NCBI RefSeq assembly: GCF_035917235.1
Contig: NZ_CP108423.1
Coordinates: 744,001 to 808,000, forward strand
Length of the DNA: 64,000 bases
Reading direction: 5' to 3'
From: Streptomyces sp. NBC_01294
GTDB taxonomy: Bacteria > Actinomycetota > Actinomycetes > Streptomycetales > Streptomycetaceae
Shown here: in pieces, positions 27,238-35,049 of the stretch
Numbering within the stretch: the first letter of the stretch is position 1
How the letters are laid out: each line of letters opens with the position of its first letter
Program-made: the position numbers and the translations under genes
Notes under the pieces: generated by a model
The model's input: only the letters and a program-made list of their open reading frames with translations
The model's database searches: none
Told to the model about the DNA's origin: nothing

Positions 27238-28674
27238 ATGTCGGATTCTTCAGCTTCTTCGGCGACAACGGCCCCGGAGGCCGCGGCGGCGGCCCCCGGC
27301 CTGGTCGCGATGGCCGCCGCACTCGCCGAAGGCAGCGTGTCGGCACGGCGGTTGACCGAGGATGCGCTGTGCCGGATCGCGGCGGCGCAGCCCGAGCTCA
27401 ACGCCTTCCGGACCGTACGCGCCGACGCCGCGCTCGCGGAGGCGGACGCGGCGGACCGGCGGCTGGCCGCGGGCGAGCGGCTGCCCCTGCTGGGCGTACC
27501 GCTCGCGGTCAAGGACGACATGGACGTGACCGGCGAGCCGACCGCCTTCGGCTGCGCCGGGTCCTTCCCCCCGAAGACCGCCGACAGCGAGGCGGTGCGC
27601 AGGCTGCGCGCGGCCGGTGCGGTGATCGTCGGCAAGACGCAGACGCCGGAGCTGGGACAGTGGCCGTTCACCGAGGGCGGGGCCTTCGGCGAGACCCGCA
27701 ATCCGTGGAACCCGGCCTACACGCCCGGCGGTTCGTCGGGCGGTTCGGCCGCCGCCGTGGCGGCGGGCCTGGTCCCGGCCGCGCTGGGCTCGGACGGCGC
27801 CGGATCGGTACGGATCCCCGCCGCCTGGACCCACCTGGTGGGAGTGAAGCCGCAGCGCGGGCGCATCTCCACCTGGCCGGAGCCCGAGTCCTTCAACGGG
27901 CTCACGGTCAACGGCGTCCTGGCCCGCACCGTCGCCGACGCCGCACTGCTGCTGGACGCCGCGAGCGGCCCGCACCCCGAGGACCTGCACCGCCCGGCGC
28001 GCATCTCGGCGGTCGAGGCGGCCCGGCGCACCCCCCGCCGGCTGCGGATCGCCCTCTCCTTCGGGATGCCCTTCACGGCGACGCCCAAGTCCCTCGACCC
28101 GCAGGTCCGTTCGGCGGTGGAGCGGCTGGCCGGGCGGCTGGAGTCGCTGGGCCACGAGGTGGTCCCGGAGGACCCGCGGTACGGCCCGATCGGCCTGACC
28201 TTCGTCCCCCGCGCGACGAGCGGCGTACGGGACTGGGCGGCGCGGGTGCCGGATCCCGCGCTGCTGGACCCGCGCACGCACGAGGCCGTGCGGACGGGGC
28301 GCGTCCTGGGCGGGCTGGCGCTGCGGGTGTCCCGCAGGGCGGAGGCGGGCCTGCGGTGGCGGGTCGGCGAGATCTTCGACCGCTTCGACGTGGTCCTGAC
28401 CCCGACGACGGCCACGCCGCCGCTGCGGGTCGGAGCGCTGGCCGGGCTGGGGGCGATGGCCACGGACCGGGCGATGATCGCCGCCTGCCCGTACGCCTGG
28501 ACGTGGAACGTCCTGGGCTGGCCGGGAGTGAACATTCCGGCGGGCCTGACGGGCGACGGGCTGCCGATGGGCGCGCAGCTGCTGGGTCCGGCGGACTCGG
28601 AGCCGCTGCTACTGGCGCTGGCCGCGCAGGTGGAGGCGGTGGACGGGTGGGGGTCCGTACGCCCGGGGCGGTGA
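27238..28674 (+). CDS. Amidase signature family enzyme
   Basis: 478 aa. Ser-cisSer-Lys triad context: catalytic Lys in LAVKDDMDV (~residue 89), GGSSGGSAAAVAAGLVPAALGSDGAGSVRIP containing the cis-Ser and nucleophile Ser (~160-190), followed by WTHLVGVKPQRGR and a C-terminal GWPGVNIPAG. Classical proteins have FDT/TIGGS variants here, but the GSDGAGSVRIP nucleophile loop is complete. Cytosolic, hydrolysing small amides; similar to Streptomyces amidases annotated as AtzF/6-aminohexanoate-type but not assignable. Possible TetR-type operator just upstream. Confidence 0.9.
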   Translation: MSDSSASSATTAPEAAAAAPGLVAMAAALAEGSVSARRLTEDALCRIAAAQPELNAFRTVRADAALAEADAADRRLAAGERLPLLGVPLAVKDDMDVTGEPTAFGCAGSFPPKTADSEAVRRLRAAGAVIVGKTQTPELGQWPFTEGGAFGETRNPWNPAYTPGGSSGGSAAAVAAGLVPAALGSDGAGSVRIPAAWTHLVGVKPQRGRISTWPEPESFNGLTVNGVLARTVADAALLLDAASGPHPEDLHRPARISAVEAARRTPRRLRIALSFGMPFTATPKSLDPQVRSAVERLAGRLESLGHEVVPEDPRYGPIGLTFVPRATSGVRDWAARVPDPALLDPRTHEAVRTGRVLGGLALRVSRRAEAGLRWRVGEIFDRFDVVLTPTTATPPLRVGALAGLGAMATDRAMIAACPYAWTWNVLGWPGVNIPAGLTGDGLPMGAQLLGPADSEPLLLALAAQVEAVDGWGSVRPGR

Positions 28675-28752
28675 CAGCTGCAACAAACTGTTGAGGGGAA
28701 GGGATTTCCTGTAGGTTCCCTTTGGGAACGGACGCAATCAGAGGGGAAGCCC

Positions 28753-29415
28753 ATGACTCAGCAGACGTGGACGGCGGTCGACGCGTACTTCGACGGGTTG
28801 TTGGTCGACGAGGACGAGGCCCTGACGGCCGCCGCGTCGGACAGCGCGGCGGCCGGGCTGCCGGCCCATCAGGTCGCCCCCAACCAGGGCAAGCTGCTCC
28901 ACCTCCTGGCCCGGATCAGGGGCGCCCGTACCGTGCTGGAGATCGGCACCCTGGGCGGCTACAGCACCATCTGGCTCGCCCGGGCCCTCCCCGAGGACGG
29001 GCGGCTGGTCACGCTGGAGGTCGACGAGCGGTGCGCCGACATCGCCGCCGCCAACATCGCCCGCGCCGGACTGGACCACCTGGTCGACATCCGCCGCGGC
29101 AGGGCCGTCGACCTGCTCCCGGGGCTGACCGGCCTCGCCCCCTTCGACCTGGTGTTCATCGACGCCGACAAGCCGTCGAATCCCGAGTACCTGGCATGGG
29201 CCCTCAAGCTCACCCGCCCCGGCAGCGTCATCATCGGCGACAACGTCGTCCGCGACGGCGCCGTGGTCGATCCCGCCAGCTCCGACCCCCGCGTCCAGGG
29301 CGTGCGCCGCTTCACCGAGCTCATCGCCGAACACCCCCGGCTCACCGCCACCGCCCTGCAGACCGTCGGCGGCAAGGGCTACGACGGCTTCGTCATGGCC
29401 CTGGTCACGGACTGA
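28753..29415 (+). CDS. O-methyltransferase, cation-dependent CCoAOMT-like
   Basis: 220 aa with SAM motif VLEIGTLGGYSTIWLARALP (~residues 61-80), acidic LVTLEVDERCADIA, metal-ligand region DLVFIDADKPSNPEYLAWAL (~135-155) and GDNVVRDGAVVD. This is the catechol/caffeoyl-CoA O-methyltransferase family (COMT-like, PF01596), dependent on divalent cation. The upstream AGAGGGGAAG is a good ribosome site. A small hairpin gttccc/gggaac (28715-28729) lies in the leader. Stand-alone gene; substrate unknown. Confidence 0.9.
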   Translation: MTQQTWTAVDAYFDGLLVDEDEALTAAASDSAAAGLPAHQVAPNQGKLLHLLARIRGARTVLEIGTLGGYSTIWLARALPEDGRLVTLEVDERCADIAAANIARAGLDHLVDIRRGRAVDLLPGLTGLAPFDLVFIDADKPSNPEYLAWALKLTRPGSVIIGDNVVRDGAVVDPASSDPRVQGVRRFTELIAEHPRLTATALQTVGGKGYDGFVMALVTD

Positions 29416-29514
29416 CGGCGCCGCGAGGGTGACGGACGCGGAGCGCGGAAGCCCCGCCTTCCCCTCCACTCCGCCCGCGCCCGCCGAATCCCTCTGCCAC
29501 GCCGTCAGGAGCCG

Positions 29515-30330
29515 CTATACGTCCATGAAGGGGGTCGCGAGGAACCCGATCAGGGCGATCAGGGCGATGCCCGCCGTGACCAGGAGGAGGATCGTCTGCC
29601 ACCAGCGCCCCCTGCCGTCGGCGCGAACGACCGTGCCTGGATCACTCGGGTCGAAGCTGATCTCGATACGGAGGCTGCCGCTCGTGTCGTGGTACGTCCG
29701 CGTGTTCCCGTCCAGGTCCCCGTACAGGTAGAGGCTCGGTTCGGCGGCGCTGTGGGCGTAGTCCGCGATCACCGTGATGCCGTGCCGGGGCAGGCGCCAG
29801 CGTTCGACGACCGACGGGGTCAGCAACACGGCGGCGCCCGCGAACGGGAAGGCGACGGCGCCAGAGATCCAGACGAAAATCATCATGACGGGGTGCACGG
29901 CGACCGAGACGACCACGCTCATCACGACCACCGCCAGGACGGAGCCCCAGGCGAACCGCCTGACCCGTCGCCCGAACGCCTCCCTCGGAGTCTCGGACGC
30001 GCGCTCGGCGGCGTGCGTGGTGACGAGGGTGGAGCCGTCGACCGCGGCGGCGCCCTCGGCGGCCGGCGGCAGCACGGCGCTCACCGCCCGGGCGAAGGCT
30101 CTGGCGGCCGCCTCGCTGACGTTCTCGATCCGATAGACGGTCGGTGCGGTCCCGGCGGGCGCCGTGAGCCTCACCTCGACCGCCCGCCGCTCCGCGTGGA
30201 CCAGCGCGACGGCCGCGAAGGGGATGCGGTACTCCTGGCGCGCTCGGCGCAGGATCAACTCCTCGCCCGTGACGCGGAGATCGCTGCCACGGCTGCCCCG
30301 GAGAATGGGTATCGAAGGCGTGATCGACAT
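29515..30330 (-). CDS. Predicted membrane protein of unknown function
   Basis: 271 aa. Residues 1-~125 look soluble (PH-like beta strands: DLRVTGEELILRRARQEYRIPFAAVALVHAERRAVEVRL), followed by hydrophobic helices (WGSVLAVVVMSVVVSVAVHPVMMIFVWISGAVAFPFAGAAV), a second soluble segment (ITVIADYAHSAAEPSLYLYGDLDGN) and a last helix near the C-terminus (TILLLVTAGIALIALIGF). Not recognised as a named family. Its upstream region (30331-30471) abuts the IS630 element. Confidence 0.7.
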   Translation of the reverse strand: MSITPSIPILRGSRGSDLRVTGEELILRRARQEYRIPFAAVALVHAERRAVEVRLTAPAGTAPTVYRIENVSEAAARAFARAVSAVLPPAAEGAAAVDGSTLVTTHAAERASETPREAFGRRVRRFAWGSVLAVVVMSVVVSVAVHPVMMIFVWISGAVAFPFAGAAVLLTPSVVERWRLPRHGITVIADYAHSAAEPSLYLYGDLDGNTRTYHDTSGSLRIEISFDPSDPGTVVRADGRGRWWQTILLLVTAGIALIALIGFLATPFMDV

Positions 30331-30468
30331 GGCCGGATCCTACGTACGCACGCCACGCCCGCAAAGCCCTCACACCCCCTTCACCTGGACCGGCGGCGCC
30401 CTGCGCGCAACACGGCTCACCCCGGGCGCCCTTGTGCACGGGCTCACTCGCCCGCGGCGCGCGACCCA

Positions 30469-31089
30469 CTACTGACCTTGTAGTCGTGGTGTCGTCAGGG
30501 TGAGTCCGGTGCCGGTGAGACATCCGTCGATGATGTCGCTGCGGTATTGGATCTGGCGTAGGCCGTGTCGTAGCCGGCGCATGAGGTGGTCGGGGTCGGT
30601 GAAGACGGTGTTCGCCTGGCTGGTCCTGCGGAGGATGGACCATATGCCTTCGACAGGGTTGAGGTCGGGTGCGTAGGGCGGCAGATGGTAGGCGGTGATC
30701 CAGTCGTGCTCCTCGATGAAGGCCCGCATGCGGCGGTCTTTGTGGACGTTGAGGTTGTCCCATACGAGGACGATCGGTCCGCCGAGCTGCTGGTGGGCGG
30801 CGATGAGAAGGTCGCGGTACTCGGTCCAGGCAAAGCTCTTGCGGCCTCCGCTCTTGTGATCGGTATGCCGTTTGGGCCGGTAGACGAGGCGGGAGCGTTC
30901 GCCGGGTTTGTAGCAGCACAGGGCTGCGATGGAGAAGCGACGCTGGGATCGTCCACGGACCCGGATGACCGGTGTGGTTCCGCGTCGGGCCCAGGTGCGG
31001 GAGGTCGGCGGCGTCATCGAGAATCCGGCTTCGTCTTCGAAGACGATCCAGGCCCCGAGCGCCGCCGCGGTGGTTCCACGTGCGACCAC
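30469..31089 (-). CDS. IS630 transposase, DDE catalytic half
   Basis: 206 aa open frame, GTG 31089 only nominal as start. Contains the full catalytic triad: Asp in WIVFEDEAGFSM, Asp in IVLVWDNLNVH and Glu in YAPDLNPVEGIW. Residues before ~10 overlap the upstream half out of frame (-1 relative). The stop codon TAG (30471-30469) lies in the target duplication plus one flanking host base, so the element itself does not encode its stop. Product would be inactive without fusion to the DNA-binding half. Confidence 0.8.
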   Translation of the reverse strand: MVARGTTAAALGAWIVFEDEAGFSMTPPTSRTWARRGTTPVIRVRGRSQRRFSIAALCCYKPGERSRLVYRPKRHTDHKSGGRKSFAWTEYRDLLIAAHQQLGGPIVLVWDNLNVHKDRRMRAFIEEHDWITAYHLPPYAPDLNPVEGIWSILRRTSQANTVFTDPDHLMRRLRHGLRQIQYRSDIIDGCLTGTGLTLTTPRLQGQ

Positions 31090-31617
31090 ACGTCCTTCAC
31101 CCAGCCGGCCACCGCCGGCTCGTCACGCTCGACGGCCCGACGAGCCGGAACCTGATGGCTCCAGCCGTGCCTCCGCAGCATCTGCGAGATACCCGAAAGC
31201 GTCATGGACTTGTGGAACCGCCAGCCGATCAACGTCTTGATTCTGGCCAGCGTCCATCTCTGATCAGACCAGCCATGCGCGACCGGACCCTTCGCCAGCT
31301 CCTCCTCGAGCACGGCGAACAACGCGTCACTCAGCTTCGGCCGGGACGCCGGGCCTTGAGAACGGACCCCGCTCTGGCCGGCCTCGAGCCAAGCACGACG
31401 CCACCGCTGAACCGATCGCACGCTGACCCGTAACTCCTTCGCGACCTCCGTACTGCCCCGCCCATCGGCGAACATCGCGACCGCTTCCATCCGGACCCGC
31501 TCACGGAACGCTTGCCTCTCCGCGGTCAGACCCCCACCCTGCGGATACCTCATACACCCGGCATACCGCGACGATCACCAACCGTCAGCACCTACGACAA
31601 GACAACTTCAAGGTCAG
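30472..31617 (-). mobile_element. IS630-family insertion sequence, 1146 bp, TA target duplication
   Basis: Ends are inverted repeats starting CTGACCTTG: left 30472-30494, right 31595-31617, 19 of 23 positions matching. Direct TA at 30470-30471 and 31618-31619 is the target duplication typical of IS630/Tc1 elements. It carries two overlapping minus-strand frames forming a split DDE transposase. Restoring the empty site joins the 30331-30469 region directly to the PemK-like gene leader, so the element separates that toxin gene from its original upstream DNA. Confidence 0.9.
31014..31553 (-). CDS. IS630 transposase, helix-turn-helix DNA-binding half
   Basis: 179 aa. Paired-type helix-turn-helix region (AMFADGRGSTEVAKELRVSVRSVQRWRRAW) and second HTH (WTLARIKTLIGWRFHKSMTLSGISQMLRRHGW), then the frame leaves family similarity after DVWSHVE and ends in PPRRRSGPGSSSKTKPDSR, the -1-frame shadow of the catalytic core. 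A -1 shift at the gaa codon near 31080 would join both halves. No canonical A-rich slippery heptamer is seen, so a point deletion is as likely as programmed frameshifting. Confidence 0.75.
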   Translation of the reverse strand: MRYPQGGGLTAERQAFRERVRMEAVAMFADGRGSTEVAKELRVSVRSVQRWRRAWLEAGQSGVRSQGPASRPKLSDALFAVLEEELAKGPVAHGWSDQRWTLARIKTLIGWRFHKSMTLSGISQMLRRHGWSHQVPARRAVERDEPAVAGWVKDVWSHVEPPRRRSGPGSSSKTKPDSR

Positions 31618-31630
31618 TAATCTCGCCCGA

Positions 31631-32095
31631 ATGACGGCACTTTCACACCACAGCAACGGTCACGCCGACCAGCCCGGCCGCGACGGCGCCACCGCGACCA
31701 CCGAGGCCGATCCCCGCGCCATCGGGCCGGTGCGGACCGAGTACGCGCCCGACCCCGACGGGGACCCCGACCCCGGCGAGATCGTGTGGACCTGGGTCCC
31801 CTTCGAGGAGAACGACGGCCGCGGCAAGGACCGTCCGGTGCTGGTCGTGGCCCGGGAGGCGGGCGGGCGGACCCTGCTCGCCGTACAGCTGTCCAGCAAG
31901 CGGCACGACCACGACCGGGAGTGGGTGCCGATCGGGACGGGCCCCTGGGACAGCGCGGGCCGGGAGTCCTGGGTGGACGTCGACCGGGTGCTGCGGGTCC
32001 ACGAGTCGGGGATGCGGCGCGAGGCCTGCGCACTGGCCCGGGGGCGCTTCGGGCTGGTGGTCGACCGGCTGCGCGAGCGCTACGGCTGGCAGTAG
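31631..32095 (+). CDS. PemK/MazF-like toxin family protein
   Basis: 154 aa. About 45 variable N-terminal residues are followed by the PemK/MazF beta-barrel: GEIVWTWVPFEENDGRGKDRPVLVVAREAGG, LLAVQLSSKRHDHD, REWVPIG and DVDRVLRVHE. Family members are sequence-specific mRNA endonucleases when paired with an antitoxin. No antitoxin-like small gene is seen on either side, and in Streptomyces solitary members often lack toxicity. The IS630 element ends only 13 bp upstream of the ATG, removing the native leader. Confidence 0.8.
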   Translation: MTALSHHSNGHADQPGRDGATATTEADPRAIGPVRTEYAPDPDGDPDPGEIVWTWVPFEENDGRGKDRPVLVVAREAGGRTLLAVQLSSKRHDHDREWVPIGTGPWDSAGRESWVDVDRVLRVHESGMRREACALARGRFGLVVDRLRERYGWQ

Positions 32096-32200
32096 CAGCG
32101 TCTTCCGGTACGGCCGCCCCTTGAGCGCCTGCGAGGTGGCGGCCCGTCGTTGGGTAGGGTGCCGGTCGACACGAGAGATCTGCGCGGGAGACATGAGTTG

Positions 32201-34036
32201 ATGAGTGGTCAGCAGCCGGGCCGGGGCGCTTCACCCCACGTCTTCCAGCCACTGGCGGGAGACGACCCGACCACCATCGCCGGATACCGGCTTGCCGCCA
32301 AGCTCGGCGCGGGCGGCATGGGCAAGGTCTACCTGTCGTACACCCCCGGCGGCCGACCCGTCGCCATCAAGGTGATCCGCCCCGAGTTCGGCGAGGACGC
32401 CGAGTTCCGCCGCCGGTTCGCCCAGGAGGTGCAGTCCGCGCAGCGGGTGCAGGGCCTGTTCACCGCTCCCGTCATCGACGCGGACACCGACGGCGCGCAG
32501 CCCTGGCTGGCCACCGCGTACGTGCCGGGCCCCTCGCTGGCCGACGCGGTGGTCGCGCACGGGGCCCTGCCCGTCGACGCGGTGCTGCTGCTGATCGCGG
32601 GCATGGCCGAGGCCCTCCACGTGATCCACGGCGCGGGCATCGTGCACCGCGACCTCAAGCCGTCCAACGTGCTGCTCGCCGCCGACGGGCCCCGCGTCAT
32701 CGACTTCGGCATCGCCTACGCCGCCGACGCGACCTCGCTCACCGGCAGCGGGGTGACCATCGGCACGCCCTCCTTCATGGCCCCGGAGCAGGCCGCGGGC
32801 CGCAGGGTGACCGCGGCGACCGACATCTTCGCCCTCGGCCAGGTGGCCGCGTACGCGTGCACCGGAAGCCCGGCGTTCGGCGAGGGCACCTCGCACGGCG
32901 TGCTCTACCGGATCGTCCACGAGGAGCCCGACCTCAGCGGGATCCCGGAGCGGCTGACCGAACTGGTGACCCGCTGCCTCGCCAAGGACCCCGAGGCCAG
33001 GCCGTCCCTCGCCGAGGTCATCGCGCTCTGCCAGGCGGCGAACGCGGAGACCGTGCTGCGCCGCCCCGAGGACTGGCTGCCGGCCCCGGTCGCCGCCGAC
33101 ATCACCGTGCGCGCGGCCGCCCCCGCGCCGGTCCAGACGCCGCCGCCGCCCACCGTCGCCCCGGCCGTGGCGGCGTACTCGCCCACCACTCCGGTGGCCC
33201 CGGCCACGCCGCCCCCGGGGTACGGGCCTCCCCAGCCGTCCCCCCAGCCGTCCGCCCAGCCGGCGCCCCAGCCCCAGACGCAGCCCCGGCAGCCGTACCC
33301 GACGCCCCCGCCCGCATCTTCGCCCGCACAGGCCCACCACTACGCCCCGACCCAGTTCCCGGCGCAGCCGCAGCACGTCATGCAGCCTCCGCAGGCCATG
33401 CAGCCGCCGAGGCCGCAGCCGTACCCGGGATGGCCCGGGCAGCCGGCGGCCCAGCCTCCGGGGAACCAGAGCCGGCGGAGTTCGATCCTGGTGGTGGTCG
33501 CGGTGGTGCTCGCCCTCGTCGGCAGCGGCGCCGCGTACAACCTGCTCAAGGACAAGGAGGGGCAGGCGCAGGGCAGCGGGTCGTCGCAGGGCAAGGACAA
33601 GGCCGGCGGGGGTGCGTCGGGCGACGCGAAGCAGAACCCCAAGGCCGATCCGACGCCCACCGATCACAAGGGCATCAACCTCACGGCCGGCTACCACCTG
33701 ACCCTCGGTGACGAGGACCTGCGGCCCCAGCAGGGCGAGGACGGAGGGTACGAACTCTCCTACGACACCGGCGGATACCTCGACGCGGAGACCTCGGCCG
33801 GAAACCTGGTCCTGCTCGACCCCGGCCAGGAGGGGTCCCTCGCCGCCTGCCGCGCCGATACGCGGTTCACGAAGAACCTCTACCTGAACAAGATCTCGAA
33901 GGGCCGCCAGATCTGCGTCACCACGGGCAGCGGGCACATGGGGCTCGTGACGGTGCAGGGCTTCTCGCCCGAGGGGTCGCCCAGCAAGTACATGACCTTG
34001 GACGTGACGGTCTGGCGCAACGCCGTCAAGAGCTGA
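32201..34036 (+). CDS. Membrane-anchored PknB-type Ser/Thr protein kinase
   Basis: 611 aa from ATG 32201 (GGGAG ten nt upstream; TTG 32198 possible). Kinase domain ~28-285: Gly loop LGAGGMGKVYL (35-45), ATP lysine VAIKVI (K57), catalytic IVHRDLKPSN (147-156), DFG (168-170), GTPSFMAPEQA. A long Pro/Gln-rich juxtamembrane linker (~300-425) leads to one transmembrane helix (~427-449, SSILVVVAVVLALVGSGAAYNLL region) and a ~165-residue extracytoplasmic sensor with no PASTA repeats (GYHLTLGDEDLRPQQGEDGG, RQICVTTGSGHMGLVTVQGF). The ligand is unknown. Intact catalytic residues. Confidence 0.9.
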   Translation: MSGQQPGRGASPHVFQPLAGDDPTTIAGYRLAAKLGAGGMGKVYLSYTPGGRPVAIKVIRPEFGEDAEFRRRFAQEVQSAQRVQGLFTAPVIDADTDGAQPWLATAYVPGPSLADAVVAHGALPVDAVLLLIAGMAEALHVIHGAGIVHRDLKPSNVLLAADGPRVIDFGIAYAADATSLTGSGVTIGTPSFMAPEQAAGRRVTAATDIFALGQVAAYACTGSPAFGEGTSHGVLYRIVHEEPDLSGIPERLTELVTRCLAKDPEARPSLAEVIALCQAANAETVLRRPEDWLPAPVAADITVRAAAPAPVQTPPPPTVAPAVAAYSPTTPVAPATPPPGYGPPQPSPQPSAQPAPQPQTQPRQPYPTPPPASSPAQAHHYAPTQFPAQPQHVMQPPQAMQPPRPQPYPGWPGQPAAQPPGNQSRRSSILVVVAVVLALVGSGAAYNLLKDKEGQAQGSGSSQGKDKAGGGASGDAKQNPKADPTPTDHKGINLTAGYHLTLGDEDLRPQQGEDGGYELSYDTGGYLDAETSAGNLVLLDPGQEGSLAACRADTRFTKNLYLNKISKGRQICVTTGSGHMGLVTVQGFSPEGSPSKYMTLDVTVWRNAVKS

Positions 34037-34092
34037 TCCCTGGATCCGGGGATCCCTGACCCGCAGATCCACGGTCCACGGATCCGTACATC

Positions 34093-34124
34093 CGCAGATC
34101 CGCAGATCCGCAGATCCGCAGATC
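34093..34124. repeat. Four perfect 8-bp tandem repeats
   Basis: Unit cgcagatc repeated four times between the convergent kinase and PARG-like genes; the whole gap 34037-34137 is rich in gatcc words. No hairpin terminator is obvious. Confidence 0.8.
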
Positions 34125-34137
34125 CTTAAGAGGGCTC

Positions 34138-34980
34138 CTACGTCCCGAAACCCGCGAAGGCGCGCTCGAAGGCCTCGCGGGTCTCGGGCTTGCGGTCCAG
34201 CACCCCGAACACCACCCGCTCGAACACCCCCGCGAAGCGGCCCGCCAGCAGGCCCCGGAAGGCCTCCGCCACCTCCGCCGGGTCGTTCTGGAACACCCCG
34301 CAGCCCCACGCCCCCAGCACCAGCCGCCGGTACCCGTGCAGCGCCGCCACCTCCAGGACGAGCTCCGCGCGCCGGACCAGCGCCCCCGGGATCTCGGCGA
34401 CCCGCTCCGGCTCCTGCCGGCGGATCGTGCCCGCGTTCGGCGCCGGAGAGGTGAGGAAGCCGGCCCGGAACGGGGTCTCCAGCAGCTCACCCCGGTCGTC
34501 GCGGAACACCGGGACCGCGGGTGAGTGAATCACCCGGTCGGTGTAGAAGGTGCTGCGTTCCGCGCGGTGGGCCTCGTAGTACTCCGGGGCCTCCAGGAGG
34601 GTCTCGTACAGCGCCGAGGCGCGGCACAGCGCCTCCTCCTGGGCCTTGGCCCCGCGGACGTATCCGCCCCCGGGATTTCGGGCCGAGGCGAAGTTCAGCA
34701 CCGCCACCGGGACCCCTTCGGGGCCGGCCGCGGGGTCCGTCGCGAGTCTGCGGGCGGCGACCGTGCTGCTCTCCCCCGTGACCTCGACAGCGGTCCCGTC
34801 GCCCCCACCGGCGAGCTTTTCATCTGGAATGACCTGGTTTGGTCCATATATCCTGGTTCCCGCCTTGGCTTCCACCAGGGCGGCGGCAAGGGCGACCTGC
34901 CGCCCCGACCGCGTCCGGTAGCCGCCGGCCGCCAGGATCTCGGAGTTCTCCCGAGCGATCTCGCGCAATCTGCTGCTCAC
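34138..34980 (-). CDS. TIGR02452 family, microbial poly(ADP-ribose) glycohydrolase-like protein
   Basis: 280 aa from GTG 34980. The PARG signature is seen: NFASARNPGGGYVRGAKAQEEALCR, i.e. GGG followed by QEE with the catalytic glutamates, preceded by a macrodomain-like strand VPVAVLNFA and followed by GAWGCGVFQNDPAEVAEAFRGLL, another macrodomain hallmark. Known: bacterial PARG-type enzymes remove ADP-ribose chains. The physiological target in Streptomyces is uncertain; DNA or protein ADP-ribosylation and NAD-linked stress are candidates. Convergent with the Ser/Thr kinase. An upstream in-frame ATG at 35016 is possible but has no ribosome site. Confidence 0.82.
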   Translation of the reverse strand: MSSRLREIARENSEILAAGGYRTRSGRQVALAAALVEAKAGTRIYGPNQVIPDEKLAGGGDGTAVEVTGESSTVAARRLATDPAAGPEGVPVAVLNFASARNPGGGYVRGAKAQEEALCRASALYETLLEAPEYYEAHRAERSTFYTDRVIHSPAVPVFRDDRGELLETPFRAGFLTSPAPNAGTIRRQEPERVAEIPGALVRRAELVLEVAALHGYRRLVLGAWGCGVFQNDPAEVAEAFRGLLAGRFAGVFERVVFGVLDRKPETREAFERAFAGFGT

Positions 34981-35049
34981 GCCGCCATCGTGCGCATCCC
35001 GACCAGTCAGCGGCAAAGGAATTGTTGCCCGAGGGACGGGTAGGCACGG

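Noticed and set aside
31014..31092. Programmed -1 frameshift joining the IS630 halves
   Set aside because: No A/G-rich slippery heptamer or clear downstream stimulatory structure is visible near the gaa codon, so programmed slippage is not asserted; a point deletion explains the split equally well.
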